Below, piece by piece: positions 33,885 through 44,400 of a stretch of 64,000 bases of DNA. Every line of letters begins with the position of its first letter. The first letter of the stretch is position 1. The stretch lies in contig OY997659.1 in assembly GCA_963921795.1 (NCBI GenBank), forward strand, positions 51,642,995-51,706,994, written 5' to 3'. A model generated the notes under the pieces. That model was not told the DNA's origin, did not search any database, and saw only the letters and a program-made list of their open reading frames with translations. Source of the stretch: Nannobrachium achirus. Lineage: Eukaryota; Chordata; Actinopteri; Myctophiformes; Myctophidae. The position numbers and the translations under genes were made by a program.

Positions 33885-34262
33885 TATAATATAGCTGCAA
33901 GCAGCGATAAAGTGGCCAAGCCAGGAAAAAAGTAGGAAAGGAAAAAAGCAGTGTAAAAGCAGTGTTCTTCCGAGAACAGGTCTGCGGCAGGTCAGGTAGG
34001 TTTTTTTGGCCTCCTGGTGGCGCTATAATAGGCCAATGTGAAAAGGGTGCCACGTGTTCTTGGGCCTTTCACGCGGCAATCGGACGCAGCATGCGTGATT
34101 TGAGGCATTTGTTCCAAAAATGTGTTATGCAAAAGTTGACCCGCTGGTGTCGCTATAACAGGCCAATGTGGCTGTATGTCAAACAGAACATGAGCTATAC
34201 CTGTTCAAAGTTTGCACTTTCAAAGGCTTCCTACAGCGCCACCCTTTGGCCAACTGTCTCCA
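33885..34262. repeat. Dispersed repeat (AGCTGCAAGCAGCGAT / GGTGGCGCTATAA)
   Basis: TATAGCTGCAAGCAGCGAT, GTGGCCAAGCC, then CTCCTGGTGGCGCTATAATA and ATGTGAAAAGGGTGCCACGT, a layout shared in part with 4925-5052. A second GTGTCGCTATAACAGGCCAA copy follows internally. Confidence 0.55.
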
Positions 34263-34343
34263 CAGTAAGCTGAACACATTGATGTTTGAATGGTGTTTTT
34301 CTGTGTAAGAATGTAGGAGTAGAAAGGTGACAAAGTTTTGAGG

Positions 34344-34351
34344 AGAACTGA

Positions 34352-34420
<69 letters not shown>

Positions 34421-34499
34421 TGGCTGGCTGACTGACTGACTGACTGACTGGCTGGCTGACTGACTGACTGACTGACTGACTGACTGACTGACTGACTGA

Positions 34500-34544
<45 letters not shown>

Positions 34545-34602
34545 TGCATGACTGACTGGCTGACTGCTGACTGACTGACTGACTGACTGACTGACTGACT
34601 GA

Positions 34603-34633
<31 letters not shown>

Positions 34634-34700
34634 ACTGACTGGCTGACTGCTGACTGACTGACTGACTGACTGACTGACTGACTGACTGACTGACTGACTG
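34344..34700 (+). repeat. (CTGG)n/(CTGA)n tetranucleotide array
   Basis: About 350 bp of CTGG and CTGA blocks alternating in long runs. The Ala-Ser-Gln/Ser-Val-Ser-Gln frames on the minus strand arise from the repeat. Confidence 0.98.
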
Positions 34701-35108
34701 ATAGATGAATAATGAGGATAACATACGTGTGCTCGCTTCCAGCGAGCCCACAATTAGAGAAAAGAAAAGATGAGTGTTGAAATGTTTTCATTTACTGCCT
34801 TCTATTGTTTTAGCGATTTTAGTATTTTGATTTCAGTGGGTGGGGGTACAAGTGGCTAAATGTCTTTTTAGACACAATAAGCCGTCATGCAGTTAATATG
34901 TACAGCCGGCCCATAAGTCACATCTGCCCATGAAAGTTTGCGGTGCATCTTTCATATTGTGTCTAAAAAGACATATAGACACTTGCATGCATGCCCCCAA
35001 CCTGGGGGCATGCATGCAAATCAAAATAGTTAAAATCACTAAAACAATAGAAAGAAGTAGGCTAAATGAAAACAATTTAACACTCTTCTTTTCTCTAATG
35101 ACCATCTA

Positions 35109-35640
35109 ATTGATTGATTGATTGATTGAAGAATTTATTGGAAGTTTGCAATAGAAAAAAGTACAGTTTCATGACAGTACAAATCACTGGTACAAGGTCA
35201 ACTAAAAGGAGATCCTAGAAAGCCGAGGCTTATTTCCACAGGAACCACACTTTAAGTAGCTCATATAACATTGAAAGACAGACGGATAGAACATAGTACT
35301 TTATCTAGGATAATATCAGTTTCAAAAGCATAACATCAAATACAAAGGCAGAAAAAAAGAAAAAAAAAGGGGGGGGGGGGCATGGGGGCTTAGTCTATTT
35401 AGCTGCTGCCTGAAGGTGACTTTTCATACCAATTTTGAAGGAGGCTAGGGATTTGCTCTCCTTTAAGGCTTGTGGAAGGGCGTTCCACATGTGGTAGCAG
35501 GAGAACGAATTAGAGCCTTGTTTAGTGTTAAATCTACGTTGATGATGATTAGTGGAGCTGCCTCTGGTGTTGTGATCGTGAACATCCTTGACATTTAAGA
35601 CGTAGTTTGTCAGGTACATGGGTATCTTGGAGGTGTATGT
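35109..35640 (-). pseudogene. LINE 3' end with ORF2 C-terminus (L2/CR1-like)
   Basis: The minus strand encodes HNTRGSS, FNTKQGSNSFSCYHM and WNALPQALKESKSLASFKIG, then MKSHLQAAAK and a stop at about 35395. This H-TR ... F ... WN-LP ... S-F---K-HL arrangement is the C-terminal end of CR1/L2-clade reverse transcriptase ORFs. The roughly 270-bp 3' UTR ends in a (TCAA)n tail (35109-35128 on the plus strand as ATTGATTG). A second 3' UTR copy lies at 42215-42541. The element is 5' truncated. Confidence 0.82.
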
Positions 35641-35824
35641 ATCTTGTACACTAGGCCCATTGCAAGATGCTAAAATATGAATCCTTATTGTAAAAAAGTT
35701 GTCCTTTAAATTACTGGTGTCTGTCTCTCTGAGTTAAATTACGGTAACACAGATCATTTTAACTGTTGGATCTTGGGATCCCTCTCCCACAGATTATAAA
35801 ATCGAACCTCTGTTCGAAGTGGAG

Positions 35825-35924
<100 letters not shown>

Positions 35925-36415
35925 AACAGCGCCCCTCCCTTAACATGTGTGGCCAGAAAAGGTTACTGCAGGCTACATACCCGGAGACAGACAGACAAAC
36001 AGACAAACAGACAGACAGACCCACACACACGGCCACGTATAGGGAGCTCCACACAGCTCCAAAAACGTATACATTATCAATTGGGGGACCATGGTGTAAT
36101 GCATACCAAGCTGAGGGTCCTTGGAACAAAAAAAGGTTGAGAATCACAGTGCATGGTTCTCAACACGGAGCGGAGATCCAGGGACCACCAGTGGTTGTTG
36201 AGGCCTGAGGGGGTTCCAGGTGGTCCCCAGCTGAATGACGGAGACTTTGTAACCAAATGGACTCTTATAGATCTTTATCTCTTGAGAGTGTAAAATGAAA
36301 CCAGGTTTAAGTTTATGCTCTCAGGAGTTAAATTATTGTTAAACATCTGCATCACTTAGCCCATTCAGAACGGGTACACATTATTGTGTATCATTATTTT
36401 ATGCTTTAACTACTG

Positions 36416-36488
36416 AAAAATAGCAGATCTACAAGCTCACAGCGCGGCACCGAGTGCCGTGCTGCAAGCTTGTAGATCTGCTATTTTT
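36416..36488. repeat. Hairpin repeat, class I
   Basis: AAAAATAGCAGATCTACAAG paired with CTTGTAGATCTGCTATTTTT. Centre AGCGCGGCAC-CGA-GTGCCGTGCT. Confidence 0.93.
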
Positions 36489-36844
36489 GAAAAATCGTGA
36501 AAATTAGAATTTTGACCCGATTCTATAAGTGTCTTTTGAATCCTTCTAAGACTTTTTTGAAAAACCCCATGTTTCTATGTCAGCAATCTGGCCAGCCATC
36601 GTCAAAGAAAAGGTCCTTTTCACTTCAACTGGAGCTCAGTTAGTCTGTTCTTGAGAGACTGCTATGTCAGTGGTTCTCAAACCTTTTCATGTGAAGGACC
36701 CCCAAAATGATATGCATTTGGCCACGGAACCCCATCTCAAAATATTTAGTTCCAGGGACCCCCCAGAAGCAAAATTTGAGTTAGAAACGTTCGCTTTGAA
36801 AATACACATAGTCAAAGATTTGCAAAAAAAATCACGACTTTTTC

Positions 36845-36917
36845 AAAAATAGCAGATGTACAAGCTTGCAGCGCGGCACTCGGTGCCGCGCTGTCAGCTT
36901 GTATATCTGCTATTTTT
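36845..36917. repeat. Hairpin repeat, class I (inverted centre)
   Basis: AAAAATAGCAGATGTACAAG paired with CTTGTATATCTGCTATTTTT. Centre CAGCGCGGCAC-TCG-GTGCCGCGCTG. Confidence 0.92.
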
Positions 36918-37435
36918 CACTGGTTAAAGCATTCAATAATTCTAGGCCTAACTCTACACAAAAAGGGAATGTAGAAGAATTGTTAATTTGATCAACACTT
37001 GGCAGTTATATATCCACATCAATAAAGCATGGGGTTGAGAGGACAAACTTTTATACAACAATAATATATTCTAAGTTTTGGGTCTGGGAGGCTAAATGTC
37101 ATCAAATGGATCAAATTCAGAATAAATAGGCCTAAATGGACCTTGATATGAAAAGGTGCCAACAATGTGCTTGAACCATCTGCATTTGCCTATTTCTACC
37201 ACAGGGTGTCATAGTTGCTTCAGATCTGGAAGAGATTATGTTCATTGCAGACATAAACAAAAAACATCCATTATACAACAACAACAACAACAACGTCTAT
37301 AGGCTATGTTTATAGGCTGCCTATAGCCTGTGAAATCAGTGATTGAATAAATTGTTTTTTTTGTCTGGCAGGCTCGCTATGCTATTGCCATTTATCCTTA
37401 GGTTAATCAATAGGGACAGTGACTACACAATGTTT

Positions 37436-37695
37436 GAAAATAGCAGATCTATCAGCTATTTTAAAATAGCCTGTATGTTTTATAATAGCCTTAATGTATA
37501 TCAGAAAAGTATAACTAGAAACTAAAGTGTTAAAATAAATGTAGTGGAGTAAAAATAGCTACAATATCTGTGGAGTAGTAAAATACATAAAAAAGTAGTA
37601 AAGTAAAAGTAGGCTATTGGAAATTGGAGATTTAGGCTACTCAAGTAAAAGTACAAACCTCAAAATGGCCCAAGTAAATGTATTTGCGTTACACC

Positions 37696-37697
<2 letters not shown>
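37436..37697 (-). mobile_element. hAT family A fragment with partial hairpin
   Basis: Ends GTATTTGCGTTACACCACTG at the right. The interior holds AGTAAAAGTA and GTAGTGGAGTAAAAATA. A collapsed hairpin (AAAATAGCAGATCTATCAGC) sits at its left edge. Confidence 0.7.

Positions 37698-37790
<93 letters not shown>
37698..37790 (+). repeat. (TG)n microsatellite
   Basis: About 92 bp, lying between the family A end and the start of a family B element. Confidence 0.97.
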
Positions 37791-37791
<1 letters not shown>

Positions 37792-37865
37792 AGCGTCACA
37801 CCAAATTCTGCATGGGCCCTGGCTACAAGGATTCACTGCGGGCCCCCCATGAATGTTAACTATTG

Positions 37866-37924
37866 AAAAATAGCAGATACAAGCACCGAGTGCCGCGCTG
37901 CGAGCTTGTATATCTGCTATTTTT
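37866..37924. repeat. Hairpin repeat with left-arm deletion
   Basis: The left arm is shortened to AAAAATAGCAGATACAAGC. The centre CACCGAGTGCCGCGCTGCG and right arm CTTGTATATCTGCTATTTT are intact. Confidence 0.85.
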
Positions 37925-38064
37925 GAAAAAGCGTGAAAATGTGTGCAAGAAACCTATGTCAAGGACCCCCAAGATGATATGTAGCCTATTTGGCCACGGA
38001 CACCGATCTCAAAATATTTAGTTCCAGGGACCCCCAGAAGCAAAGTTTGAGTTCACAACTTTTC

Positions 38065-38135
38065 AAAAATAGCAGATACAAGCTCGCAGCGCGGCACTCG
38101 GTGCCGCGCTGTGAGCTTGTATATCTGCTATTTTT
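38065..38135. repeat. Hairpin repeat, class I
   Basis: AAAAATAGCAGATACAAGCT against AGCTTGTATATCTGCTATTT. Centre GCAGCGCGGCACTCGGTGCC, then GCGCTG. Confidence 0.9.
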
Positions 38136-39020
38136 CAATAGATAAAGTTACTAGGGCCCCTCCACCTTGGGCCCCAGTACCTCAGTCCCACTTCCCTACC
38201 CCTTGTGACACCCCTGTGTGTGCGTGTTTGTGTGCGTGTGCGTTTTTGGCACATGGGGGCCTGACTGGGTGGAGCGTATATCGTCGCGTCGCCTCCTCCT
38301 CCGCTCCACTGCGGCGGTGTGTGGTTCCTCCATACATCCATACAGCAGAGCTGATGCAGCGGTCTGTGAAGAAGGAGGTGCCCGTGTGTTGTCCGACACA
38401 CACACACGCTGAGAAATAACCCGGAGAAACCCTTATTTCCAAAAGGCTCGTATTTTCATTTCGTACAGAAGGACGGACGGTTCACCTCTACCTACCCGGC
38501 CCGGCCCGGCCCGCCCCATGAAGAACCCACTGGATATTAAACTGTCGACGTTTTAACGGCCGGGATTCTATTTGAAATACCGAGGAGGAGAAATAAGAGG
38601 AGCGTCTTTTATTAATTTTTTTATTTCATTTTGCGTCTTTTTTTTTTCTTTTTGCGAGGAGCGCCGACGACTGCCGTTGTGCTAAAAAGGGACTAAAACA
38701 CACGGAGGAGACAAGTGCGTGCGCGTTGCTGCTTGCTGCTTGCTGACGGTATAATTTAATTGTCTGGTGTGTCTCAGGGTGGAACAGGGAGTGTTGGCTG
38801 TTGCTGTTGTTTTTAACATCATATAGACAGACATAGAATCCTCCAGCTCATATCCCCGGCCCGAGCTGTCCTGTACAGCGGTGTGTTATTATATTGTTGT
38901 GAGCGGGGAGGAGATGTTGTTGTGGACCTGAGCTGAAGAAGGAGGCTGTGAGGAGAATGTTAATGACCGTCGCTGCTGCTGCTGCGCCGCCGTTGCTGCT
39001 GCTGCTGCTGCGTCCCGCTG

Positions 39021-39370
39021 CCATCCCTCCCTACTGAGACAGAGAGGAGAGGACACCATCCCTCCCTACTGAGACACAGAGGAGAGGACACCATCCCTCC
39101 CTACTGAGACAGAGAGGAGAGGACACCATCCCTCCCTACTGAGACAGAGAGGAGAGGACACCATCCCTCCCTACTGAGACACAGAGGAGAGGACACCATC
39201 CCTCCCTACTGAGACAGAGAGGAGAGGACACCATCCCTCCCTACTGAGACAGAGAGGAGAGGACACCATCCCTCCCTACTGAGACACAGAGGAGAGGACA
39301 CCATCCCTCCCTACTGAGACAGAGAGGAGAGGACACCATCCCTCCCTACTGAGACACAGAGGAGAGGACA
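39021..39370 (+). repeat. Ten 35-bp tandem units upstream of arl4c
   Basis: The unit is CCATCCCTCCCTACTGAGAC followed by (AG/AC)AGAGGAGAGGACA. Two variants, GACAGAGAGG (A) and GACACAGAGG (B), occur in the order A B A A B A A B A B, which suggests growth partly by three-unit steps. Confidence 0.97.
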
Positions 39371-39391
39371 CCAGCCACCAGCAGCGCCCCG

Positions 39392-39400
<9 letters not shown>

Positions 39401-39424
<24 letters not shown>
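39401..39424 (+). repeat. Short (AC)n tract in arl4c leader
   Basis: About 12 AC units after a CGCGCGCGCG run. Confidence 0.9.
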
Positions 39425-39699
39425 GCATTCACTGGGGTGCCCGTTGGGACTTGATTCCACACACGCGCACACCAGCAAACCCCTTTATTTTCCTCTCCAT
39501 ACGAGAGGGAGGGTGGGGAGTAGGGATCTTTTGGATCTATCCTTGGCGAGCCGAGGTGTGGTGTTGTTTTCAGACGGGTCTTGGGATTAGAAAGGGGGGG
39601 CCCCCTCCCCGCCAGAGCCAGACAAACCCCCTCCCTCCCCACCCACCCACCAACCTCCACCTTTTGGCTTTTTTATTTTCATTTTTTTTCTGGTAGAAA

Positions 39700-40278
39700 A
39701 TGGGCAACAGTTTCTCCAACATCTCGGCCTTCCAGTCGCTGCACATCGTGATGCTGGGCTTGGACTCGGCGGGCAAGACCACCGTCCTCTACAGGCTCAA
39801 GTTCAACGAGTTTGTCAACACGGTGCCCACCATCGGCTTCAACACGGAGAAGATCAGGCTCAGCAACGGCACGGCGAAGGGCATCAGCTGCCACTTCTGG
39901 GACGTGGGCGGCCAGGAGAAGCTGAGGCCGCTGTGGAAGTCGTACAGCCGCTGCACGGACGGCATCATCTACGTGGTGGACTCGGTGGACGTGGACCGGC
40001 TGGAGGAGGCCAAGACGGAGCTGCACAAGGTCACCAAGTTCGCGGAGAACCAGGGCACGCCGCTGCTGGTGATCGCCAACAAGCAGGACCTGCCCAAGTC
40101 GCTGCCCGTGGCCGACATCGAGAAGCAGCTGGCGCTGCACGAGCTCACGCCGTCCACCACCTACCACGTCCAGCCCGCCTGCGCCATCATCGGCGAGGGC
40201 CTGCATGAGGGCATGGACAAGCTCTACGAGATGATCGTCAAGCGGAGGAAGTCCCTGAAGCAGAAGAAGAAGCGATAG
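39700..40278 (+). CDS. arl4c: ADP-ribosylation factor-like protein 4C (Arl4c)
   Basis: A single uninterrupted 192-codon frame, the normal length of ARL4C. Residue 2 is Gly (MGNSFSN), the N-myristoylation site that anchors Arl4 proteins to the plasma membrane. G-boxes follow in order: P-loop GLDSAGKT (20-27), switch I VPTIGFNTEK (42-51), switch II WDVGGQEK (67-74, with the catalytic Gln72), NKQD (127-130) and CAIIGEG (161-167). The C-terminus is polybasic, RRKSLKQKKKR (182-192), which binds phosphoinositides and can act as a nuclear signal. The paralogue choice rests on near-identity to the ARL4C pattern (NISAFQSLHIVMLGLDSAGK). Arl4 GTPases recruit cytohesin Arf-GEFs and influence actin and cell migration. 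The third codon positions are strongly GC-rich compared with the surroundings. It lies alone between repeat blocks. Confidence 0.97.
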   Translation: MGNSFSNISAFQSLHIVMLGLDSAGKTTVLYRLKFNEFVNTVPTIGFNTEKIRLSNGTAKGISCHFWDVGGQEKLRPLWKSYSRCTDGIIYVVDSVDVDRLEEAKTELHKVTKFAENQGTPLLVIANKQDLPKSLPVADIEKQLALHELTPSTTYHVQPACAIIGEGLHEGMDKLYEMIVKRRKSLKQKKKR

Positions 40279-40360
40279 CGACCGTCGCCCCCCACCACCC
40301 ACCCACCAACCCAACCGACGGATGCATCGTAGCGTTAAGCGCTTATGGGGACAATGTTGG

Positions 40361-40577
40361 CAGTGGTTCTCAAAACGAAGGACCCTCGTAACTCTCCCGA
40401 GAGCGTACAGATGGAACCAGATGGACCTGTAAAATGGTCCATTTGGTTCCATTTGTACGCCCTCAGAGTTACAGGCCCGTAAAGGGTCCATTTGTGCACT
40501 CTCTGAGTTGTACAGACCTGTAGAAGGATCCATTTGGACCCTCAAGGAACCCTGAGAACCACATTTGAGAACCACTG
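40361..40577 (+). mobile_element. hAT-type MITE in the arl4c 3' UTR
   Basis: Begins CAGTGGTTCTCAAAACGAAG and ends CATTTGAGAACCACTG. Flanks AATGTTGG (40353-40360) and CATGTTGG (40578-40585) match at seven of eight bases. The interior repeats GGTCCATTTGGTTCCATTTG-type words. It starts 83 bp after the stop codon, ahead of the first AATAAA, so it is probably transcribed. Confidence 0.85.
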
Positions 40578-40858
40578 CATGTTGGGACTGCTTAACCATT
40601 AGGCTACTGTAACCAGAAATGCTAGTGTTGCCCACCCCGCCCCGCCCGCCCGCCCCCCCTCCAGAAAAAAGTGGTTTACTTTGCAGTGATTCTTTTGTAG
40701 CTGCGGCATCCTTTCCATTTTCTTCCCGGGTTATTGTCAAAAAAGTGGTTACGAGGCTGTGAACCAACCATCCAACCAACCCCCTGCTGAATGATGCTTT
40801 TGCACGTGAGAGCGACGTCCCTCTTATGGGTGCAAGAAATATATACTAAGATTAACCA

Positions 40859-40873
40859 AATAAAGAAAATAAA
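40859..40873 (+). terminator. arl4c: Candidate arl4c poly(A) signals
   Basis: Two AATAAA hexamers (40859-40864 and 40868-40873) about 580 nt after the stop codon. More distal signals may be used as well. Confidence 0.45.
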
Positions 40874-41224
40874 CTTGAAAAGGACACTATATTATGAACT
40901 ACTACAGCATTCACGAAAGATGAAAAAAAAAAAAACAGAAACAAGATCAAATATAAAAGAAAAACGGGCTGGCACCGTTATTTGCTGCTTTACCATGGAT
41001 TTTCAACGTACGTACAGACTGTTGACGATGACATTTTGAGTCAAAGAAGCTTCCATCCTTGTTGTAGCCCACTAAGTACTTTTTTTTTTTCTCCTTCATT
41101 TTGGATATTTTTTTTTTGTATTCTTATGTTCCTTTCACCGCCAGGTCTTCAATGGAATGCTTCTCTGGAACCAAGAGTTATTTGTTTTTGTTTTTTTGTT
41201 TTTTTTGCACGTGGCTAGGGGTCA

Positions 41225-41750
41225 TATTCAAATGGGTAACCGGTCACGTCGCCAAAAATCCAACTCGCCAAATTGTCCACGCTCATTGGGCAGGCTTGTC
41301 AATGCTCCTGGATTTGCCAGGATGATTGGCAATTACATCTACCATGTTAAATATTTTCTGGTGGAGGACCCCCAGATTATAAGTCATTATTAAGGATGTC
41401 TTACTTTGCTTCTGTCATCAAATCTGTACACCTACATTTGGCATTTTAAGGCTGAAATTGTACCCATGCTAGTAAAGCAAGCCTGATAAAAGTATCAAAC
41501 ATGCAAAAAATTCAACAGAACACAGGGAAATATATATCTGTTAAGAAGTTTTGGGGGGAGGACCACCAGACCCCGGTTGGGGAGTTCCGTGCATCCCCTA
41601 AAAATAAATCTCCTGGATTCTCCTGGACTGACAGTCCAATGTTGACAGGCCTGCTCATTGGCGAGGTGTCCTAGCAAGTTGATTTGGCGAGTTGGATTTT
41701 TGGCGAAGTGACCTGTATTCTTCAAATGTGTTGCCCCCCCTGCTTCCTCC
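41225..41750. repeat. Diverged inverted repeat
   Basis: ACGTCGCCAAAAATCCAACTCGCCAA near 41246 opposes TTGGCGAGTTGGATTTTTGG near 41682. GGCAGGCTTGTCAATG opposes TGACAGGCCTGCTCATTGG-like sequence. Probably the ends of an old foldback element. Confidence 0.6.
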
Positions 41751-42214
41751 ATTCAAGAAAAGACTTGATTATTGATGCCAAGGACATGTTTGTGGTGTGG
41801 AGGAGACCTGTGGTTATGGATTACAGTGGATGTCATGCAGATGATGATAACATTCTTTTTTTCTTCTTTTTTTTTTTTAGCATTGAAGTAGCCTTTAACA
41901 ATGTGTGGCGGGCCTATATAAGGATAAGGACATTGTCTGTGACCTGGGTCCACTACTTTGCACTTTTTTTCATTTCATAAAACAAGAACATAGTAGAGAG
42001 TACTACACTGTATAGAAGAGCAAAAAAAAAATCCAGGCTGATTATTATGTACTGAAAGAAAAATGAAAGAAGACAAAATTGAAGTATTTTTGGAATATTA
42101 AAAGCTATAAAAGTGACAACACGGGTGATTATTTCCATACAGTGGAGGTTGGTTGAATATAGATAATTGCTGATTCTCAACGGACCCTAATGGATGTACC
42201 TCTTGATTTTTGAT

Positions 42215-42541
42215 TGAAGAATGTATTATAAGTTTGCAATAGAAAAATTGTTTCATGACAGTACAAATCACTGGTACAAGGTCAACTAAAAGGAGATCCT
42301 AGAAAGCCGAGGCTTATTTCCACAGGAACCACACTTTAAGTATCTCATATAACATTGAAAGACAAGTCGGATAGAACATAGTACTTTATCTCGGATAATA
42401 TCAGTTTCAAAAGCATAACATCAAATACAAAGGCAGAAAAAAAGGGGTGTGGGGGGGAGCATGGGGGCTTAGTCTATGTACAAGTCACGGGTAGCAGCTG
42501 CCTGAAGGTGACTTTTCATGCCAATTTTGAAGGAGGCTAGG
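42215..42541 (-). mobile_element. LINE 3' UTR fragment (same family as 35109-35640)
   Basis: About 95% matching by eye to 35130-35450 in the same orientation (AATCACTGGTACAAGGTCAA, GAAAGCCGAGGCTTATTTCC). It stops where the ORF would begin, so it is severely 5' truncated. Confidence 0.85.
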
Positions 42542-42771
42542 GGTTTTTCTGGACAGTGTGGACAGGGAATGGATCCATTTGGTTCCATGTGTGCACTCTC
42601 GGAGTTAAATAAATAGATTAGGGTCCCGAAGATCAAATATTAGTTTTCCAATCAGCGGGTGTCTGCATGCATGGCCTAATCTTTATGAAACTAGGGGCAG
42701 GGGCGTCACACCAAATTCTGGGCCCTGGGTACAAGGATTCACTGCGGGCCCCCCATGAATGTTAACTATTG

Positions 42772-42844
42772 AAAAATAGCAGATATACAAGCTCACAGCG
42801 CGGCACCGAGTGCCGCGCTGCAAGCTTGTATATCTGCTATTTTT
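42772..42844. repeat. Hairpin repeat, class I (first in family B)
   Basis: AAAAATAGCAGATATACAAG with CTTGTATATCTGCTATTTTT. Centre AGCGCGGCAC-CGA-GTGCCGCGCT. Arms essentially perfect. Confidence 0.95.
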
Positions 42845-43034
42845 GAAAAATCGTGAAAATGTGTGCAAGAAACCTATGTCAAGGACCCCCAAGAAGATGA
42901 TATGTATTTGGCCACGGACCCCGATCTCAAAATATTTAGTTCCAGGGACCCCCCCAGAAGCAAAATTTGAGTTAAAAATGTTCGCTTAAAAAATACACAT
43001 ATTCAAAGATTTTCACACATTTTCACAACTTTTC

Positions 43035-43107
43035 AAAAATAGCAGATCTACAAGCTCGCAGCGCGGCACTCGGTGCCGCGCTGTGAGCTTGTATATCTGC
43101 TATTTTT
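43035..43107. repeat. Hairpin repeat, class I (second in family B)
   Basis: AAAAATAGCAGATCTACAAG with CTTGTATATCTGCTATTTTT. Centre GCGCGGCAC-TCG-GTGCCGCGC. Confidence 0.95.
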
Positions 43108-43354
43108 CAATAGATACAGTTATTAGGGCCCCTCCACCTTGGGCCCCAGGAACTCAGTCCCACTTTCCTACCCCTTGTGACGCCCCTGACTAGGGGTCCT
43201 TGAGCATTTAAAATGGTTTGAGATTCACTGATGTACAGTAAATGACATGATGATTGCCTGCAGGGAAAGATGGATGTTATTATCAGCAGATAATCAGGAC
43301 AAGGCCCTGTGAACTATTGACCCAGGCAGATCTAATCTTAGCAGTTCTGTTCAA

Positions 43355-43741
43355 CAGGGACGTGCAGAGAATTTTAGAGAGGCACGGGCTGACATTTCTA
43401 AAAAGGCCTTTTGGTGAAAATATCGAAAATAGCAGACCTCCAAGCTCACAACGCGTCGCGCTGCGACGCGTTGTGAGCTTGGAGGTCTGCTATTTTCGAT
43501 GCTTGATTTCTACACAGAGAGGGCAATTCTTTCAACATAAGATGCTGCATTTAAGTTCAGGAGACTTCGGACAAGGCAATTCTCTTGAATGTTGCCTTCG
43601 GGTATGGCATGGAAAGAAGGCATTTGCATTTCTTTCACCACGGTAAAGATTGCATTTATGGTCTGGAAAGGGCACTTTTTACAGACGGATAAAAGGGCAG
43701 GGGCTCAGGCCCTCTTTGATGTCTATGTGTGCACGTGCCTG
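43355..43741 (+). mobile_element. hAT-type MITE, family C, perfect TSD
   Basis: Begins CAGGGACGTGCAGAGAATTT and ends TGTGTGCACGTGCCTG. The 8-bp duplications CTGTTCAA (43347-43354 and 43742-43749) are perfect. It carries a perfect hairpin (43422-43500). A second copy in reverse orientation is at 53869-54290. Confidence 0.93.
43422..43500. repeat. Hairpin repeat, variant arms, perfect 38-bp arms
   Basis: 79 bp: arm ATCGAAAATAGCAGACCTCC then AAGCTCACAACGCGTCGC, loop GCT, then the exact complement. GACCTCC replaces the family's GATCTAC, with the matching change in the other arm. Confidence 0.97.
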
Positions 43742-43784
43742 CTGTTCAATGGAGAGACATTTACAACTCAATGGTGTGAACCAG

Positions 43785-43788
<4 letters not shown>

Positions 43789-43822
<34 letters not shown>
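43789..43822 (+). repeat. (GA)n microsatellite
   Basis: An AG run of about 34 bp followed by GCGAGCGAGC. Confidence 0.95.
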
Positions 43823-43831
<9 letters not shown>

Positions 43832-44400
43832 CTGTCCCTTCATAGCTGAAGGTCACTGAGTTCAACATCTTTCCTGAAGGTGAATAACAACAGGAATCGA
43901 TTTAGAATGAAAATCTCCCTTAAAGCGTTTGTTGTTGTTGTTTTTAGTCTGAGCTCTTAGTATTGTATCTGAAGTGAGCACTGATCGAGCAGCGAGAGGC
44001 ACTTGAGCTCGTTGTGGTGAAATTTATGGATCTGCAATGCAGTGTTTTTTTTATGCACGATGCTGTCTGTGGCCTCTAAAGCTTTACGACCACAACAACA
44101 TGGAAAATCACTTAATATTTACTTCTGGCAGATGGGTTAATCTGTTCATTGACTGATTGACTGACCGATCGGTTGTTTGGTTGTTGGTCGATTGATTGAT
44201 GATATTGTCGTTTGATCTTGTCCTGTGATAATATTTATATGGCAATGTCAATGCAGATTTAAGCTAACCTATACCTTAGATCTATACATTGGAGGTGAGG
44301 TGAGCACTGTGTTTAATCCAGTGCTGCCAGTTCTTGTACATCTGCTAATATTTTTTAAATGTTTCCCTTTTTTTCTTTTGGAAGAACTAATGGTTTAGAA
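43823..44400. other. Non-coding, nothing recognised
   Basis: No exon or element terminus was seen between the GA run and the next hAT MITE. Confidence 0.4.

Larger units (their letters stand above)
36360..36960 (+). mobile_element. Composite repeat E with two hairpins
   Basis: GAACGGGTACACATTATTGT, hairpin 1, then CAGCAATCTGGCCAGCCATC, GGTTCTCAAACCTTTTCATG, GGCCACGGA and hairpin 2. The first two-thirds recur at 46740-47105 and the right half is shared with hAT family B. No clear ends. Confidence 0.75.
37791..38216 (+). mobile_element. hAT-type MITE, family B, upstream of arl4c
   Basis: Begins CAGCGTCACACCAAATTCTG and ends TTGTGACACCCCTG. It inserted at the edge of a TG run, so TG-rich flanks stand on both sides and the TSD cannot be told apart from the microsatellite. 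It contains two hairpins and GGGCCCCCCATGAATGTTAA. Confidence 0.85.
38217..39699 (+). promoter_or_regulatory. arl4c: arl4c upstream region / 5' UTR, GC- and CpG-rich
   Basis: From about 38250 base composition changes sharply: CpG-rich blocks, GCC/GCT runs (38970-39015), CCCGGCCCGGCCCGGCCCGC (38497-38516) and a long T-run. No clear TATA box at a fixed distance, as expected for a CpG-island promoter. The transcription start cannot be placed from sequence alone. The segment ends in a pyrimidine tract and TAG directly before the CDS. Confidence 0.55.
42698..43188 (+). mobile_element. hAT-type MITE, family B, best copy, perfect TSD
   Basis: Begins CAGGGGCGTCACACCAAATT and ends CCTTGTGACGCCCCTG. 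The 8-bp duplications ACTAGGGG (42690-42697 and 43189-43196) are perfect. The 491-bp body carries two hairpins in fixed positions, separated by GGCCACGGACCCCGATCTC and CCAGGGACCCCCCCAGAAGC. Relatives lie at 37791, 56675, 57749 and 62132. Confidence 0.94.

Noticed and set aside
34179-34791. Ser/Gln/Ala-rich frames of 177-190 codons
   Set aside because: Translation of the (CTGG)n/(CTGA)n tetranucleotide array.
39679-40779. 366-codon minus-strand frame across arl4c
   Set aside because: It is the antisense shadow of a very GC-rich CDS. It reads repeated Gly/Arg/Leu/Val without a domain and extends into a transposon in the 3' UTR.
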